In this document: piece by piece, positions 1 to 10,118 of the stretch
Layout of the letters: each line of letters starts with the position of its first letter
How positions within the stretch are numbered: position 1 is the first letter of the stretch
DNA from: Conidiobolus incongruus B7586
Taxonomy: Eukaryota; Entomophthoromycota; Entomophthoromycetes; Entomophthorales; Conidiobolaceae
Direction: 5' to 3'
NCBI GenBank assembly: GCA_000697335.1
Contig: JNEM01015719.1
Span: 1-15,774 of the forward strand
Length of the DNA: 15,774 nucleotides
Notes under the pieces: model-generated
What the model was told of the DNA's origin: nothing
The model's database searches: none
Seen by the model: only the letters and a program-made list of their open reading frames with translations
Program-made: the position numbers and the translations under genes

Positions 1-282
1 TATCAAAAGTCTTTTATTTTAATATTAATAAAATTAAACTATAAATCTTTTAAAATTATATAAATTTATAAATAGCTTATAAATAATAAAATATTATTTT
101 AATCAATAATTTATCATTAAAAAAATTACTTTAAAATTAAAAAAAACTATTTAAAACTTGTTAAAATCTAAAAAATTAATTTCAACTATTATATTTTTAA
201 TTATTAATAAAGTAAAAAATTATATTGAAAAATATTTTTATATTTTAATTAAAAAATGAATAAGATAGTTTAATATTAGTAA
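1..282 (+). mobile_element. Mariner-like transposon copy A, left segment (partial)
   Basis: This is the first visible piece of a mariner-family DNA transposon. It matches, base by base with many C/T and G/A differences, the reverse complement of copy B from about 7715 down to about 7428. That stretch encodes the N-terminal helix-turn-helix half of the transposase. The first ~225 bp of the element, including its left terminal inverted repeat, lie outside the window. The segment stops in the second helix-turn-helix region, where the LTR element was inserted. The reading frame is destroyed by stops. The continuation is at 5991. Family assignment rests on the better-preserved copy B. Confidence 0.8.
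278..282. repeat. Target-site duplication, left copy (AGTAA)
   Basis: Five bases immediately before the 5' LTR. The partner at 5986-5990 reads AATAA, one G/A difference. Removing the LTR element and one duplicate restores a stretch that aligns without a gap to the same place in copy B. Confidence 0.7.
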
Positions 283-682
283 TATTAAAAGATTAACTCT
301 TTAAATTCTTATATATACTTTCATATAATTTAATTAACTATAAATTATAAGATTAATTTATATTTATATAGTTAAATTAATTATATAAATATCATTGAAT
401 TATCTAATAAACTAGGTTCTTCTTTTTCCTATTAAATTCTTACTATTTCTTACTTTTACATTATTTTTAAGATTGAAACTACTTCCTATTAATATTATAA
501 TATATTAGCACTACCTAATATAAACCTTAATATATTAGTGACTCACTTTAATTTGAAGTTTAATTAAACTTTATTTACACTTACACACTACAACCATATT
601 ATATTATTATATTCTATATCATACTATTTTTATATTAAGTTTTCCTCTATACTATATTAGTTTAACTACCATTATATTTATA
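283..682 (+). repeat. 5' LTR of the chromovirus
   Basis: About 400 bp, aligning end to end with 5589-5985. The ancestral ends are inferred as TGTTAAGAGA at the start and ACTTACA at the end, the usual TG...CA. The bases just after it (from 683, starting TAGTAA) are where a tRNA primer-binding site would lie. They are compatible with a decayed TGG-type site, but the primer tRNA cannot be named. Confidence 0.85.
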
Positions 683-699
683 TAGTAATAGTAATAAAA

Positions 700-2000
700 T
701 TATAAAAAACCTATTAGAAATTAATAACTATTTATATTAAATTTATTTATTACTATTTTAAATTTTATCTATAATTTATTTTATTCAAATTTAACACTAT
801 ATACTATAATACCATTAAAAAAATACCCTTATATTATTTTAATAATGATAGTAATTTAATTACTTAGTAAATTTAAAACTTTAGCTTTTAAAAACTTATT
901 ACCCTTTAAAAAACCTATATTAAACAACTTTTGATTAAAAAAACATATTTTAAAAAGCTTAAATCTAACAAACTAACTACTTTACTATAATTTATATATT
1001 AAACCACCTCTTTAACATCTTTAAAAATAAATTAATTATTTATGATAATATTAAAAACCTCTACAAGTTTAAAAACTATCTTAAAAATATAAAAAATTAC
1101 CTTAATTTAATTTTTGATAAAGATTTAAAGAATATCCTTAAATTAGCTATTTCTTATTTAAAAAAAATTATTTATACCTAGCAGTTAACTTATTTTAAAC
1201 TTAATCCTAAAGAATCTTTAGGAAGATAGTTTACTATAAAAATATAAACTTTTAAACAATTAGAAAAAACTTTTAAAGAGAGGTATTACTTAAAAAATTA
1301 AGTTTAATTAATAAAAGAAAAGCTTTTTTAACTTAAATAAAAAACTTCTATAAGATAATTAATTAAGAAATTTAATAAGATATGCTTAAATATATTAAAT
1401 ATCACTAAAAAAAATAAATCTACAAACTATTACAATATTTTAATTTTTAAGTAAAGCTTTAATTAGTTAATAAAAAACACTTTGATAATATGTTTTTTTT
1501 GACATTTATAATGTAGCAATTAAAATTAATGATATCTTTTACTTTATAACTAAATTTTTTTATCTTAAGAATTAATCTTTTAAAATTTATTTTAGCCTAC
1601 TTAAGTTTCAAATAATAAATATTTTTGCTTTAAAGTTCTATAAGAAAATTTTTAATAAAGAAGTTAAAGCTTACTTAAAAATAAATAAATGTTGTTATTA
1701 TTATTGAAGGATTTAAGTTAATTATAGAATTAATAAATACCCTTTAAAGAAATAATATTTATTTAATTTTCAATAATCTTAACCTACCAACCATAAATCA
1801 AATCTAAATAATATTAATATAACTTTAGAATCACTTTTTTTACAATTAGTTAGCAGGTTCTAATTTAATCTACAAAAGATTTAATAGACTAAAGATTTTA
1901 TAAATTAAACTATATATGCTAGAGAAATCAAACTAATTAAATAATTAAAAACTAAAAATATTCTAGTAACTAATTTATCTTGTAATTTTTTACCTTTAAC
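700..2000 (+). pseudogene. gag region relic of the chromovirus
   Basis: This stretch lies between the 5' LTR and the protease relic, where Ty3/gypsy elements keep gag. A cysteine- and tyrosine-rich patch around 1690-1730 has the spacing expected of a decayed CCHC zinc knuckle, the nucleic-acid-binding end of Gag. The rest of Gag is too eroded and too fast-evolving to recognise by eye. It is broken in all frames. Confidence 0.45.
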
Positions 2001-2149
2001 TATCACTTTATTGTTTGTGTTAATTAATTCTTTTATTGATAAACTTATTAGGGTTTTAATTAATTCTAGTTGTTTTAATTGTATTATCTCTTTTATTATT
2101 ATTATAAAGTTATCTTTACCTATTTAACAAAGTAACTTAATAATTAAAT

Positions 2150-3990
2150 ATACTAATAACTTAATAGAATAAGTATTTGGTATTATATTTAGATACTTAT
2201 TATTACTTTTTAACTATTTTAATATATGAAATTTTTAGTTGGTAATATTAATTATAATTTTATATTAGGTTAAAATTAATTTAAATATTACAGTTTTATA
2301 TCTATAAATATTACCCTAGAAGGTTACAAATTTATTTTTTTTATATTCTAAAAAAAATTAGTAGAATTAATCTTAAAAATTTACATTACCCTATTATAAA
2401 ATTATTAAATATTATACCTAATACTAACTCTATAATTGTAGCAAATAATTTTATTATTATAAGCAAAAATCAATATAAAATACTAATTAAAAACTTTAAT
2501 AATTTATAAAGATATATATTTGTTTATTATTCATCTATTAACATTTTATCTATTAACTTTAATGAAGTTATATCTAATAACCACTTTTTATATAATATAA
2601 TAAGTTAATTTGCTAATATTTTTAAACTTGTAGATAAATTACCTCTTAAACATAATATTAAACACAAAATTAAATTATCCCCTAGTATAAAATTATATTT
2701 AAAGTTTATTTACCATTTATCTCTTGAATAATATTAAACTTTAAAAGAAGAAATCCAAAAACTATTTAAAAATAGGTATATTAAACTTTTTTCTTTACTA
2801 TAAAAATTTTTAATTCTTTTTATAACAAAAACTGATGGTAGTTAAAGATTATATATTAATAACTATATTTTAAACTTTAAAACTATTAAAGATAAAACTT
2901 TATTATTAAACCTATATAATATTAAAGATAAACTATTTAAATTAATTATATTTACTAAATTAAATATTAAGAATAGATATTATAACATTAAAATTAAAAA
3001 AAATTCTATCTTTTTAACTATTTTCAATACTTTTTTAAACCACTATAAATTTACAATTATAAACTTTAAATTGTGTAATACCTTTGTAACTTTTACTTAA
3101 TTTATTAATTCCCATTTTAACCTTGATTTTAATAACTTTATTATTACCTACTTTAATAATATCCTAATTTATTTAAAAACTAAAGAAGAATATATTTAAC
3201 ATGTTAATTAAGTTTTACAAATTATTTAAAAATATAAATTATCTTTAAAACTATTAAAATACATCTTTAGTACCTATTCTATCTTTTTCTATAGTTATAT
3301 TGTTTTTTTAAAGAATTAATATTAATCCAATTAAACTCAATGGTGTTAAAGCTTTTATTATACCTACAAACAAAGATTAGCTTATGTTTATACTTAAATT
3401 ATTAAACTACTTTAAAAATTTCATTGATTCTTTTGTTGAACTTATTACTTTTCTTATTGATCTCTTAAAGAAAAACTCTTTTTTTGAATAAACCCCATTA
3501 TATACTTTTTGCATAAATGTTTTAATTTTCTATATTACTAATATTTTTATTTTATCTATTTTTAATCTAAAACTACCTACTATTATTTTTACTGATTTTA
3601 ATTCTTTTACAATTAATAAATAGTTAACCTAGTTTAAATTTAATTTATATTTTACCTTTTAACTATAAAATAAAATAATAAATGTTAAAGAATAAGTTGA
3701 ATTTAACCTTATAAATATTACCTTAAAATTAATAATATTCTAGTTAAAAAAAATAAAACTAGTTGAATTAAATACCTAGTTTATAAATAAAAACTCTTTA
3801 CTTTAGTAGAAATAATCAAAAATCACTTATATTTCTTATCTTTTAATTTTTTCTTAACATTTATAGATTATAAATCACTTATCTACTTAAATATTTAGAA
3901 GGATTTATTAAGAAGATAAGTTAAATAAATTAAAACTATCTAAGCTTATCTTTTCTTTATTTAATATTTCTTAGGTTAATAAAATTATAT
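2150..3990 (+). pseudogene. Protease, reverse transcriptase and RNase H relic
   Basis: This is the pol portion of the chromovirus. A possible aspartic protease relic lies near 2170-2500. Reverse transcriptase is clear from about 2790 (the conserved stretch entering the palm) to about 3330, with the catalytic-box neighbourhood near 3140-3180. RNase H follows, its first catalytic region recognisable near 3580-3620. Order and spacing match Ty3/gypsy. It is broken throughout, and protease is the weakest of the three calls. Confidence 0.7.
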
Positions 3991-4269
3991 TGTAGATACT
4001 TTATTAAAAAATCTTACATATTTATCTCTTTATTCTAATTGTAAAAACCTAGTAAATATTAACTTAATGATTATTAATAAAAGAAATAAAGAATTTATTA
4101 AACTATTTTAAGAAACACTACCAAATAATAATTTCTTTATTTTAATTAAAAAAGAACTCTTTAAACTATTAGAAAACTAATTAAAATATGTTAAAAGATT
4201 CAAAATTATCAATAACCTAGTATATTATAATAATTGTTTATATATTACTAATATTCTCAAGATTTAACA

Positions 4270-5510
4270 AATAATATTTAATTAATGGTATAATTTATTT
4301 ATTAGAGGACATCAAAACTAGTTAAAAACTGTTGAGAGAATTAAAATAAAATATTATTAACTTTCCCTAATTAAATTAGTTTAGAAATACACTAATACCT
4401 GTGATATATATTAAAGAATTAAATATAATACTTAACTAAAATATAATAAACTTATTCTTCTATAAGTTCCTAATAAAACTTAATAACAAATCTAGTTTAA
4501 TTTCATAGAAATCTTTAAATCAACAAATAGCTATAATAACTTACTAATTGTAATTGATTTATTATCCAAATATGTTTATTTTATTCTTTGTTTTAAAACT
4601 TCTATAGTTAAAAATGTTACATAGTTATTATTCTTTAATATCTTTACCTACTATAGAATTCTATAAACTATTTTATCTAACAAAGATATATAATTCAACT
4701 CTTAATTCTAGAAGTTATTATCTTTTTCCTTTAAGATTAACCTAACTATATTTACTACTAATTATCACCAAACCATTAAACTTGTTAAAAAAACTATTAA
4801 AACCCTAAAACAAATAATTAAAGTATATATTAACACTAATTAGTTAAATTAAGATACTTATATCTACTAACTCTAATATATATTCAATACCTTTATTAAT
4901 AAATTAATAGGTTTTAACTTTTATTTTATTAATTATAATAAATATCCTAATTTAATAATTGCTTTAAAACTCTAAATCAACTTATCTTTAGATATTGTTG
5001 AATTTTAATCTAATATCAAGCATATTAATTCTTTTGTTAAATTTAACTTAGAAGAAAATTAAAGGATCATAGAACAATAATATTTAAAGTTATTTAGAAA
5101 TCCTCTTAAATATGAAATTAGCATGTTTATATACTTAGAACAATCTACCCTTAAACTTAACCTACTTAAATCTAACATAAATCCAAAATACTTACTATTA
5201 TATTATAGTCTTTATAAGATTTAATCTATTGATTCAAATTTTGAAAATATTACCTTGGAATTACCTCTAACTTTAAGAATCAACCCTACCTTTCACATAT
5301 CTAAAATTAAACCATACTTTAAAGATTTTAATACTTTTTTTAATTACTTAAAAGCTTTAAAACTAGGTTTAATTATTAATTAAGATGGAGAAAAAGAATA
5401 CTATGTTGATTACATAATTAAATCTAAATCTATTAAGAACAAGCTTTATTTTTATATAAAATAGATAGGTTATCTTATTAAAGAAGTTATATAAAAACCC
5501 CTAAAAAATA
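4270..5510 (+). pseudogene. Integrase and C-terminal chromodomain relic
   Basis: The N-terminal zinc-binding part of integrase is recognisable near 4290-4400, the catalytic core near 4490-4800, and a GPY/F-type module near 5200-5330. A chromodomain relic lies at about 5383-5500. The integrase chromodomain defines chromoviruses and, in studied relatives, steers insertion to chromatin with particular histone marks. It is broken throughout. Identification rests on the order and similarity of several short blocks read by eye. Confidence 0.7.
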
Positions 5511-5581
5511 TTAAGAATACTTTAGCTTATTATACCTATTTGTAAAAGTCTAAGGAGTGTGTCTTTTTTAACAAACTTACT

Positions 5582-5588
5582 AAGGGAG
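5582..5588 (+). other. Polypurine tract before the 3' LTR
   Basis: AAGGGAG directly abuts the 3' LTR, the normal place and composition for the plus-strand primer of an LTR retrotransposon. Confidence 0.6.
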
Positions 5589-5985
5589 TATTAAGAGACT
5601 AATTCTTTAAATTCTTATATATATTTTCACATAATTCAATTAACTATAAATTATATAATTAATTTACACTTATATAATTAAATTAATTATATAAATAACA
5701 TTGAATTATCTAATAAACTAGGTTTTTTTTCCTCTTAAATTTTTACTATTTTTTACTTTTATATTATTTCTAAAATTGAAACTACTTTCTATTAATATTA
5801 TAGTATATTAACACTACCTAATATAAACCTTAATATATTAATAACTCACCCTAATTTAAAGCTTAATTAAACTTTATTTATATTTGCATACTATAACCAC
5901 ATTATATTACTATATTCTATATCACATTACTTTTATATTAAGTTTTCTTCTATACTATATTAGTTTAATTACTACTACACTTACA
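5589..5985 (+). repeat. 3' LTR of the chromovirus
   Basis: About 397 bp, the partner of 283-682. The two copies differ mostly by C/T and A/G exchanges scattered along the whole length, plus a few small length changes. It ends ACTTACA just before the right target duplication. Confidence 0.85.
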
Positions 5986-5990
5986 AATAA
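5986..5990. repeat. Target-site duplication, right copy (AATAA)
   Basis: Partner of AGTAA at 278-282. Mariner copy A resumes immediately after it with CATAAG, matching the CACATAAG context in copy B. Confidence 0.65.
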
Positions 5991-6608
5991 CATAAGCAAT
6001 TTATATATATTAAAATTTAAATTTGAATTAATTAATGAAAATATAAAATAGATACCTTATAATTTAAATAAAGCTGATAAAAAGATAGAGTAATTATTAT
6101 TAAACAAAACTTACTAAGGTGTAATTATAAACTAAAGCTTTTATAATTAATTTTTATAATAAATGAATCTTAAATTTTTTTGTATAATCTCTTACTAACA
6201 TATAAATCAGGATGTTAAATTATGTTAAATTAACTTCTTTTATAAATTATTTGAAATAAATATTATATTAATAAGTTAATGTTAATTATTATTATATATT
6301 ATAATAATATATACTATTTTTATTTATTTTTTAAAAGAAAATCAATTAATAATAAACTTTATATTGATTTTATAAATAAACCTATTTTTAATTAATATTC
6401 TTAACATAATTAAAAAAATCCTAATATGTTATATAATAATTATAAAATATATAAAATTATAGTTATAAAAAGTTTTTTAATTAAAAATAACTAAAAAACT
6501 ATTATATCTATTATATTCTTTAAATTATATCCTATGTAATTATAGTTGTTTTAAATAATTTAAAAAAAATCTTATAAAAAAGAAAATTTCTATAAAAAAA
6601 TTTAATTA
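5991..6608 (+). mobile_element. Mariner-like transposon copy A, middle segment
   Basis: This is the continuation of copy A after the chromovirus. It is colinear with the reverse complement of copy B from about 7428 down to about 6812, covering the catalytic part of the transposase. The recognisable shared blocks include the stretch around the first catalytic aspartate (near 6165) and the lysine-rich block near 6580. Compared with copy B, nearly all differences are further losses of C or G. It ends at TA (6607-6608), the target dinucleotide used by copy B. Confidence 0.82.
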
Positions 6609-6699
6609 TTATTTTATAATTTTAATAATGAGAATTTTTTGTGATTGAAAATAAATAAACATTTTAATAAATAAAAAGTAAAAATAAATATATAATATA

Positions 6700-7720
6700 A
6701 AATTAATAATTTCTTTTATTTCTAATAACTTTTTATTGTACTTTTAGCTAAGATTTAACACTTAAAAAATAGTTTTTTTTATTAAAAACTGAAATTTGAT
6801 GTTTTACAAACCAATTAAATTTTTCTGTAGAAATTTTCTTTCTTATAAGCTAGTTTTTTAATTGCTTAAAACAATTATAATTATATAGTTTATAATCTAA
6901 GAAATATACTAGATAAGGTAGTTTTTTCCAATTATTTTTAATTAGAAAGTTTTTTACAACTTTAGATCTATGTATTTTGCAATTATTATACAAAATAATA
7001 GGTTTTCTTAAATTATACTAAGAATACCAATTAGAAATAGTTTTATTTAAAAAAAATATAAAGTTTATTATTAATTGATTTTCCTTTAAGAACTAAATAA
7101 GAATGGCATATGCTATTATAATCCATTATTATAATTAACATTCACTTATCAATAAAGTGCTTATTTGAAGGAATTTATAAAGGGGGTTGATTTAGCTTAA
7201 TCTAACACTTTGATTTATGTTTTAGCAAAGGATTATACAAAAGAATTTAAGGTTCATCAATTGTAATAATTTATTATAAAAGCTTTGGTTTTTAGTTATA
7301 CTTTAGTAAGTTTTGTTTAACAAAAGCTACTCTAGTTTTTTTTTAAGCTTTAATTTAATTATAAGGTATTTATTTTATATTTTTATTAATTAATTTTAAT
7401 TTGAACTTTAATATATATAAAATACTTATGTGACTAATATTAAAGTATCTTGATAGTTCTCTAGCTGAAATAAAAAGGTGCTTTTCAATATAATTTTTTA
7501 CTTTATTAACAATTAAAAGATTAACAATTGAAATTTGTCTTCTAAATTTTAACAAGTTTTTGGTAATTTCTCTCCTAGCCTTAAAGTAATTTACATAGAA
7601 ATAAATTGTTAATTTAAATAATGTTTCATTACCAAAAGCTGTTTGTAAATTTTAAATAATTTTAGAGAGTTTGTGGTTAAGTTTTATTAATACTAAAATA
7701 AAAAACTTTTGATGGTTATT
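6700..7720 (-). pseudogene. Mariner (DD34D) transposase, broken
   Basis: This is the transposase relic of copy B. Reading towards lower coordinates, there is an N-terminal helix-turn-helix (a block reading LQTAFGNETLF near 7630) and a second one (SARELSRYFNISHISILYIL near 7425-7480). Next come a linker like the mariner WVPHEL segment, the first catalytic Asp in IDEP (codon 7256-7258), and a KHKSKC..K.NQPP block. The second and third catalytic positions, identified by the colinear block HRSKVVK...W...LP, are at codons 6985-6987 and 6880-6882, exactly 34 residues apart. Both now read Asn, as expected from G-to-A change. The longest open piece is only 61 codons (7370-7555). Stops interrupt the rest, so no function is expected. 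Confidence 0.85.
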
Positions 7721-7787
7721 ATTTAGTTTAAGTATAATTAAATTAAACAATTAATTTTAAAGAATTAATTTTTTAATCAAAAAAAAT

Positions 7788-7790
<3 letters not shown>

Positions 7791-7820
<30 letters not shown>
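7791..7820. repeat. (TA)15 microsatellite
   Basis: Fifteen uninterrupted TA units in the untranslated 5' part of mariner copy B. Copies A and D do not show this run at the matching place, as far as they are visible, so it probably expanded after insertion. Confidence 0.95.
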
Positions 7821-7823
<3 letters not shown>

Positions 7824-7936
7824 CAAAACTATTTATTTTCTTATTTGTTTTGTATATATTTGCTTATGTGATACTAATAATATATTTGAAAAATCAGAAA
7901 TTAAAAATTTCTCATTTTTTTAATTTTATAGTAATA

Positions 7937-8140
7937 GTTTATAAAATATTATATTTTAGTCTTTAATAAAAAGAACTATTTTTTAAGTATTAGAACTTTA
8001 TTAAAAGTATAGTAAAAAATTATTAGAAATAAAAGAAACTATTAATATTATATTATATATTTTTTTTTTATTTTTTATATATTAAAATATTTAAATTTTT
8101 TTAATCACAAAAAATTCCGATTATTTAAATTATAAAATAA
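7937..8140 (+). mobile_element. Mariner-like transposon copy A, right segment with terminal repeat
   Basis: This is the last piece of copy A, matching the reverse complement of copy B from about 6806 to 6609. It contains the end of the transposase region and the 3' non-coding tail. It finishes with the inverted terminal repeat AATCACAAAAAATTCC... through ATAAAATAA at 8140, followed by TA (8141-8142), the expected target dinucleotide. Summing the three pieces gives about 1.1 kb, plus about 0.2 kb outside the window, consistent with a 1.3-kb mariner. Confidence 0.82.
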
Positions 8141-8455
8141 TATTATTACTATCTACATAATTTTATTATAAATCTTTTAATTAAAAATTCAAGGTTATTT
8201 TTAATTATAATTAAATTACTAAGTAGTTTTCTAAAGCTTTTTATATTAGTATTATCAAAACTTAATTAAAAAACTTTATTATATTATATTTGATATACAA
8301 ATCTTTTATAAAAATAATTTTTTTTCTGAATCTATCAATTATGATTAGGTTTATTATTTTATTATTTAATCTGATATTATTTAAAATTAAATTAAAATTT
8401 ATAAAAAAAGGTTTGAATAAATGATGAATTGAAAAAATTATTTACACTTGTGATA

Positions 8456-8474
8456 CTGTCTCTTATACACATCT
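8456..8474. other. Exact Tn5 mosaic end / Nextera adapter sequence
   Basis: These 19 bases, CTGTCTCTTATACACATCT, are identical to the Tn5 transposase mosaic end carried by Illumina Nextera adapters and mate-pair junctions. It is a far more balanced sequence than its ~15% GC surroundings. It is best read as adapter left in the reads and built into the assembly, so bases on the two sides may not be truly adjacent. A natural origin is very unlikely, because no transposon end or gene accompanies it. Confidence 0.9.
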
Positions 8475-8962
8475 AAACAAAATATATATTAATATTTAAA
8501 AATATATCAATCATTAAAAATTTAAAATAGATTTTTTAAAATTTAACCAAAGTTTATAAAAAACAAAAATCAATATATCCAAAAAAAATATATTAAAATA
8601 TAACTAAAAATAGAGGTTTTGATAATAAATGACTAAAATTATTGAATATTAAACTTTTTTTATAATTATTACCTAAAAATATATTATTAAATTAAGCTAA
8701 ACGATACTCTTTATAAATTTCAATAAATAAATATTTTATTAATAAATAAATTATATGTTGCTATAATAGGTATTAATATTATATTGTTTTTTCATTAATT
8801 TTAAAAATAAAAAAACTTATTTTTAATTTTCCTATTATAAGTAAGGATATTTATTATTTTATATTATTTTTGCAAATAAATAAAAGATCAAACTTTATAA
8901 GATATTCTATATAAAAAATTAGAAAAAGCTATCATATCTAGTATATACATTTAATTAATACC

Positions 8963-8965
<3 letters not shown>

Positions 8966-9036
<71 letters not shown>
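8966..9036. repeat. (TTA)n microsatellite, about 24 units
   Basis: Seventy-one bases of uninterrupted TTA repeats inside mariner copy D, between its catalytic block and its 3' tail. It is non-coding. Confidence 0.97.
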
Positions 9037-9037
<1 letters not shown>

Positions 9038-9314
9038 TAATTAATTAAGAAATATACTAATAAGAAAAAAAAATACTTGCAAGCAAATTAAAATAGTTAA
9101 TAAAAGATTAAATTTCAGCCTTAAATAAAAAGAATTGATTTTCAAGTATTAGTGATTTGCTAAAAATATAATAAAAAGTTTTAAGAATAAATAAAGTATT
9201 TATTTTATATTTTATATTAATATTTTAAATAATATATTAATGTTTTTATTTAATTTCTATAATCATAAAAATTAAAATTTATTTATTTTTAATTAAATTT
9301 TATAAATATAGTAA

Positions 9315-10118
9315 TTTTAAATAATATTATGTTTTTATCAAACTGATTGCATTAATAAAATTATTTCGCTTTTTTTGTGACTTATGTTATTTTTTCTTAA
9401 TTTATTTTAATTATTACTCTTGATCTAAAATTTATAAATTTCCCTATTAAATATTATTAGTTTGATAATGTTTGTTATCATGTGCTAATTTTAGTTGTAT
9501 ATATAGCTACTTTATCAATTTAGATTTAATCTAGTTTCAAATTTAACTTTAATTCTTGTTTACACTTGTAAGATAAAATATATTTACTATATCTAAATTA
9601 AAATTCTTTTATATAAGTTGACCTTAAGCTTTCATTTTAATATTCCAGTTAGAATTCTTTCTATTTTTGCATATAACTTACAAACTCATTAATATTTTCA
9701 AACTTATATTAAAATGAATTATGTTTCATAGTATTGATAATTTGAAATTATTTTGAATTATTAAATTATTTAATTTTTAGTAGATATTTATTTGTTATTC
9801 AAAAAGTTGATTAGATTTATTGCAAATAACTTATTTTTAATCACATATTTCTTAAAATAAATATTATATGAAAATGGATAAAGTTGTTTACAATCCATAT
9901 CGTTTGAATTTTAAATTTTCATCAACATATATAGAATATTAAATATAAAAGAGTAAATATACTTTGATGGCATTTTGAAATATTATATTTAGGATAGTTA
10001 TGGAATCTTGCAATAGAAAGGACATTAAATTCAAAATTTGAAAAATAATTAAAATATTAAATTTAATGACCTTTTGACATACTAATGTGAGGTAATAAAG
10101 ATAAATAAATTAATAAAA
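9315..10118. other. AT-rich spacer downstream of the methyltransferase gene
   Basis: No gene, RNA or repeat is recognised in these 800 bases. The part nearest 10118 must hold the 3' untranslated region and poly(A) site of the gene on the minus strand. I see no canonical AATAAA on that strand within about 60 bases after the stop codon. A few CpG sites reappear here, unlike in the transposon block. Confidence 0.6.

Larger units (their letters stand above)
283..5985 (+). mobile_element. Ty3/gypsy chromovirus fossil, full length (5.7 kb)
   Basis: This is a complete LTR retrotransposon by structure: two LTRs of about 400 bp, a 5-bp target duplication, a purine-rich tract before the 3' LTR, and gag and pol relics in the order protease, reverse transcriptase, RNase H, integrase, chromodomain. 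That order, with integrase last and a C-terminal chromodomain, is the Ty3/gypsy (Metaviridae) chromovirus arrangement. It is broken throughout, with dozens of stops in every frame, and has no long open frame. The LTRs differ at roughly a tenth of positions, almost entirely transitions, so the element is old or was hit by C-to-T mutation. A clock-based age would be unreliable. It sits inside mariner copy A, in the same orientation. Confidence 0.88.
6609..7934 (-). mobile_element. Mariner transposon copy B, complete, nested in copy A
   Basis: A 1326-bp element, typical mariner length, flanked by TA on both sides (6607-6608 and 7935-7936). The ends are imperfect terminal inverted repeats of about 27 bp: TTATTTTATAATTTTAATAA at the left end, and TTACTATAAAATTAAAAAAA read inward from the right end. 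Both then continue with ATGAGAA. The inserted orientation is opposite to copy A, which continues without loss on either side. Mariner elements move by cut-and-paste of a single transposase into TA. This copy is dead, but it is the best preserved of the three in the window, so it is the youngest mariner insertion here. A (TA)15 run lies near its 5' end. Confidence 0.88.
8143..9314 (+). mobile_element. Mariner-like transposon copy D, old and diverged
   Basis: This is a third, more diverged relative in the + orientation. It can be followed along the reverse complement of copy B almost throughout. The clearest stretches are 8225-8310 (N-terminal part), 8475-8600, 8690-8780 (around the first catalytic region), 8880-8950 (the block with TATCTAGTATAT, close to the third catalytic position) and 9103-9314 (3' tail and terminal repeat ending TATAGTAA-like). 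Differences include many transversions and indels, so it is older than A and B. Its left terminal repeat is not recognisable, and copy A ends exactly where D begins, so A may have inserted into D. An adapter-like insert at 8456-8474 replaces roughly 60-100 bp of the expected sequence. Confidence 0.65.

Noticed and set aside
6100-6140. ACTTACTAAGG resembling the end of another LTR element
   Set aside because: The likeness to the chromovirus 3' end is local. The whole stretch aligns with the mariner copy B coding region, so it belongs to copy A.
7370-7555. A 61-codon open frame on the minus strand as a small gene
   Set aside because: It is the helix-turn-helix piece of the broken mariner transposase in copy B, with homologous frames upstream and downstream interrupted by stops.
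8456-8474. A natural Tn5 or IS50 insertion
   Set aside because: Only a 19-base mosaic end is present, with no transposase, second end or 9-bp duplication. Adapter contamination explains it fully.
1-9314. Mitochondrial or organelle DNA, because of the extreme AT content
   Set aside because: Nuclear transposon types, TA and 5-bp target duplications, and a spliceosomal-intron chromatin gene on the same contig point to the nucleus.
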